In this document: positions 5,061 to 5,802 of the stretch, in pieces
How positions within the stretch are numbered: the stretch's first letter is position 1
How the letters are laid out: each line of letters begins with the position of its first letter
Assembly (NCBI GenBank): GCA_030679025.1
Contig: JAUXTV010000085.1
Location: forward strand, 1 to 5,802
Length of the DNA: 5,802 nt
Direction: 5' to 3'
Source: Candidatus Woesearchaeota archaeon
GTDB taxonomy: Archaea; Nanobdellota; Nanobdellia; SCGC-AAA011-G17; UBA489
Notes under the pieces: generated by a model
Told to the model about the DNA's origin: nothing
Database searches by the model: none
Seen by the model: only the letters and a program-made list of their open reading frames with translations
Translations under genes and position numbers: made by a program

Positions 5061-5802
5061 ATGAAAGCGGTTTTCCTGAGCTTGTTTTGTGCAGTTTTTC
5101 TATTTACTCTTATCTCAGTTGAAGCTGTTGACTTTCAAATTACTGACTCAGAACTTCGCTATGGCAGTGCAAGCACCCATAAGCAAGAAACATTTGCCAG
5201 AAGTTTAGCTATCCGCAATGATTTTCCAGAATGCACTCTTCAAAATATTAATCTAGAATTTACTGAACGCAATGGATTTCGTCGCAGTGACATAGAGATT
5301 AACACTACTCCTGCTACGATTACCCCTACTCAATCCAATACTGTTTTAGCGACTATACATCCTGGAGATTTTGACCTTGTTGATGAGGATTTAGAAGAAC
5401 GTGAAGAAATTGAGATAGGAACTTTATCTTTGAGAGCAGAAAAAATAAATGCTACCTCTACTAACACTATCAATTGTGAAGGGCAAGTTACTAGCAATGC
5501 TATACCTGTAAAACTTCAATTAAAAAACGACTTAGATATTGTTTCTATAGAAATACAACCTGATGGTGGATCATTCAATAGCATCAGTGAAGACGGCACA
5601 GTGACTATTATCGCCGAAGATGATTATGATCTCAAATTTAAAATACGCAACACTTTTGAAGCTTCTTCAGACATTGAGCTTGAAAATATTAATATTGAGA
5701 TTACTTCTGATGATTTTGATGTAGACAAAACAACCAGCATTAGTGAAATTCTTGCTGATGAAGAAGGAGAAAAAATAACCAGCATTTCTGTTGATGAAGT
5801 TG
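5061..5802 (+). CDS. secreted acidic beta-rich surface protein (3' partial)
   Basis: Open to the window end; 247 complete codons are visible. Residues 1-22 are a clear Sec signal peptide (MKAVFLSLFCAVFLF core, SVEA before the probable cleavage). The mature part is acidic and has the alternating hydrophobic pattern of beta-sandwich (Ig/CARDB/S-layer-like) domains. Two related stretches are visible: IRNDF...NINLEFT at 51-68 and IRNTF...NINIEIT at 195-215, which suggests at least two copies of one domain. Cys58 and Cys139 could form a disulfide outside the cell. N-x-S/T sites at 81 (NTT) and 130 (NAT) are possible glycosylation points. Proteins of this build in DPANN archaea usually end in a membrane anchor, which cannot be seen here. 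A role in the cell envelope or attachment is inferred; no specific family is assigned. Confidence 0.75.
   Translation, partial: MKAVFLSLFCAVFLFTLISVEAVDFQITDSELRYGSASTHKQETFARSLAIRNDFPECTLQNINLEFTERNGFRRSDIEINTTPATITPTQSNTVLATIHPGDFDLVDEDLEEREEIEIGTLSLRAEKINATSTNTINCEGQVTSNAIPVKLQLKNDLDIVSIEIQPDGGSFNSISEDGTVTIIAEDDYDLKFKIRNTFEASSDIELENINIEITSDDFDVDKTTSISEILADEEGEKITSISVDEV

Noticed and set aside
1..5802. CRISPR array, transposon ends, tRNA or rRNA genes
   Set aside because: No regularly spaced repeats, long inverted repeats, transposase motifs or recognisable RNA-gene sequences were seen on reading both strands.

Overview
The window looks like a piece of an archaeal chromosome, most likely from a small-genome DPANN lineage (Woesearchaeota/Pacearchaeota-like). 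The reasons are AT-rich DNA, several start codons about 26-31 bases downstream of TATA boxes of the TTTATAAA type (leaderless or near-leaderless transcripts), Shine-Dalgarno sites only inside one tightly packed gene cluster, a large soluble nucleotidyltransferase-fold protein of a kind seen in these lineages, and a Sec-exported acidic surface protein. The lineage is an inference from style and was not checked by a search.

Region 1 (1-2523, + strand) is a compact run of six genes for membrane or exported proteins rich in Cys, Met and His. The first, cut by the window edge, joins a thioredoxin-fold domain (CGHC, plus an EGHVP motif shared with the DUF411/CopG copper-protein family) to a six-helix CcdA/DsbD-type membrane electron carrier. 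Next come a multi-pass membrane protein with a CALC motif, a secreted Met-rich protein, a two-helix protein with a Cys/Met/His loop, a DUF2933-like small membrane protein, and a 33-residue single-helix protein starting with TTG. Genes overlap or nearly abut (10-bp overlap, 79-bp gap with its own probable promoter, 4-bp gap, ATGA overlap, TTGA overlap). The reading offered is a copper/thiol handling system at the cell envelope: the membrane carrier moves reducing power outward and the Met/His/Cys-rich proteins bind Cu(I). This is inferred from motifs and gene order.

Region 2 (2559-4550, - strand) converges on region 1. It holds a 591-residue nucleotidyltransferase-fold protein with an intact GS...DxD active-site pattern and, N-terminal to it, a second degenerate copy of the same fold, followed by a HEPN-like helical region. 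Upstream on the same strand is a 53-residue Cys-rich protein that was easy to miss.

Region 3 (4538-4591) is a very short divergent intergenic region. A perfect 10-bp palindromic TATA box (4560-4569) lies exactly 26.5 bp from the ATG on each side and appears to drive both the Cys-rich gene and a 134-residue protein of unknown function (4591-4995).

Region 4 (5061 to the window end) is the start of a secreted, acidic, beta-rich surface protein with two related repeats, preceded by another palindromic TATA box. No RNA genes, CRISPR arrays, insertion sequences or long DNA repeats were seen.
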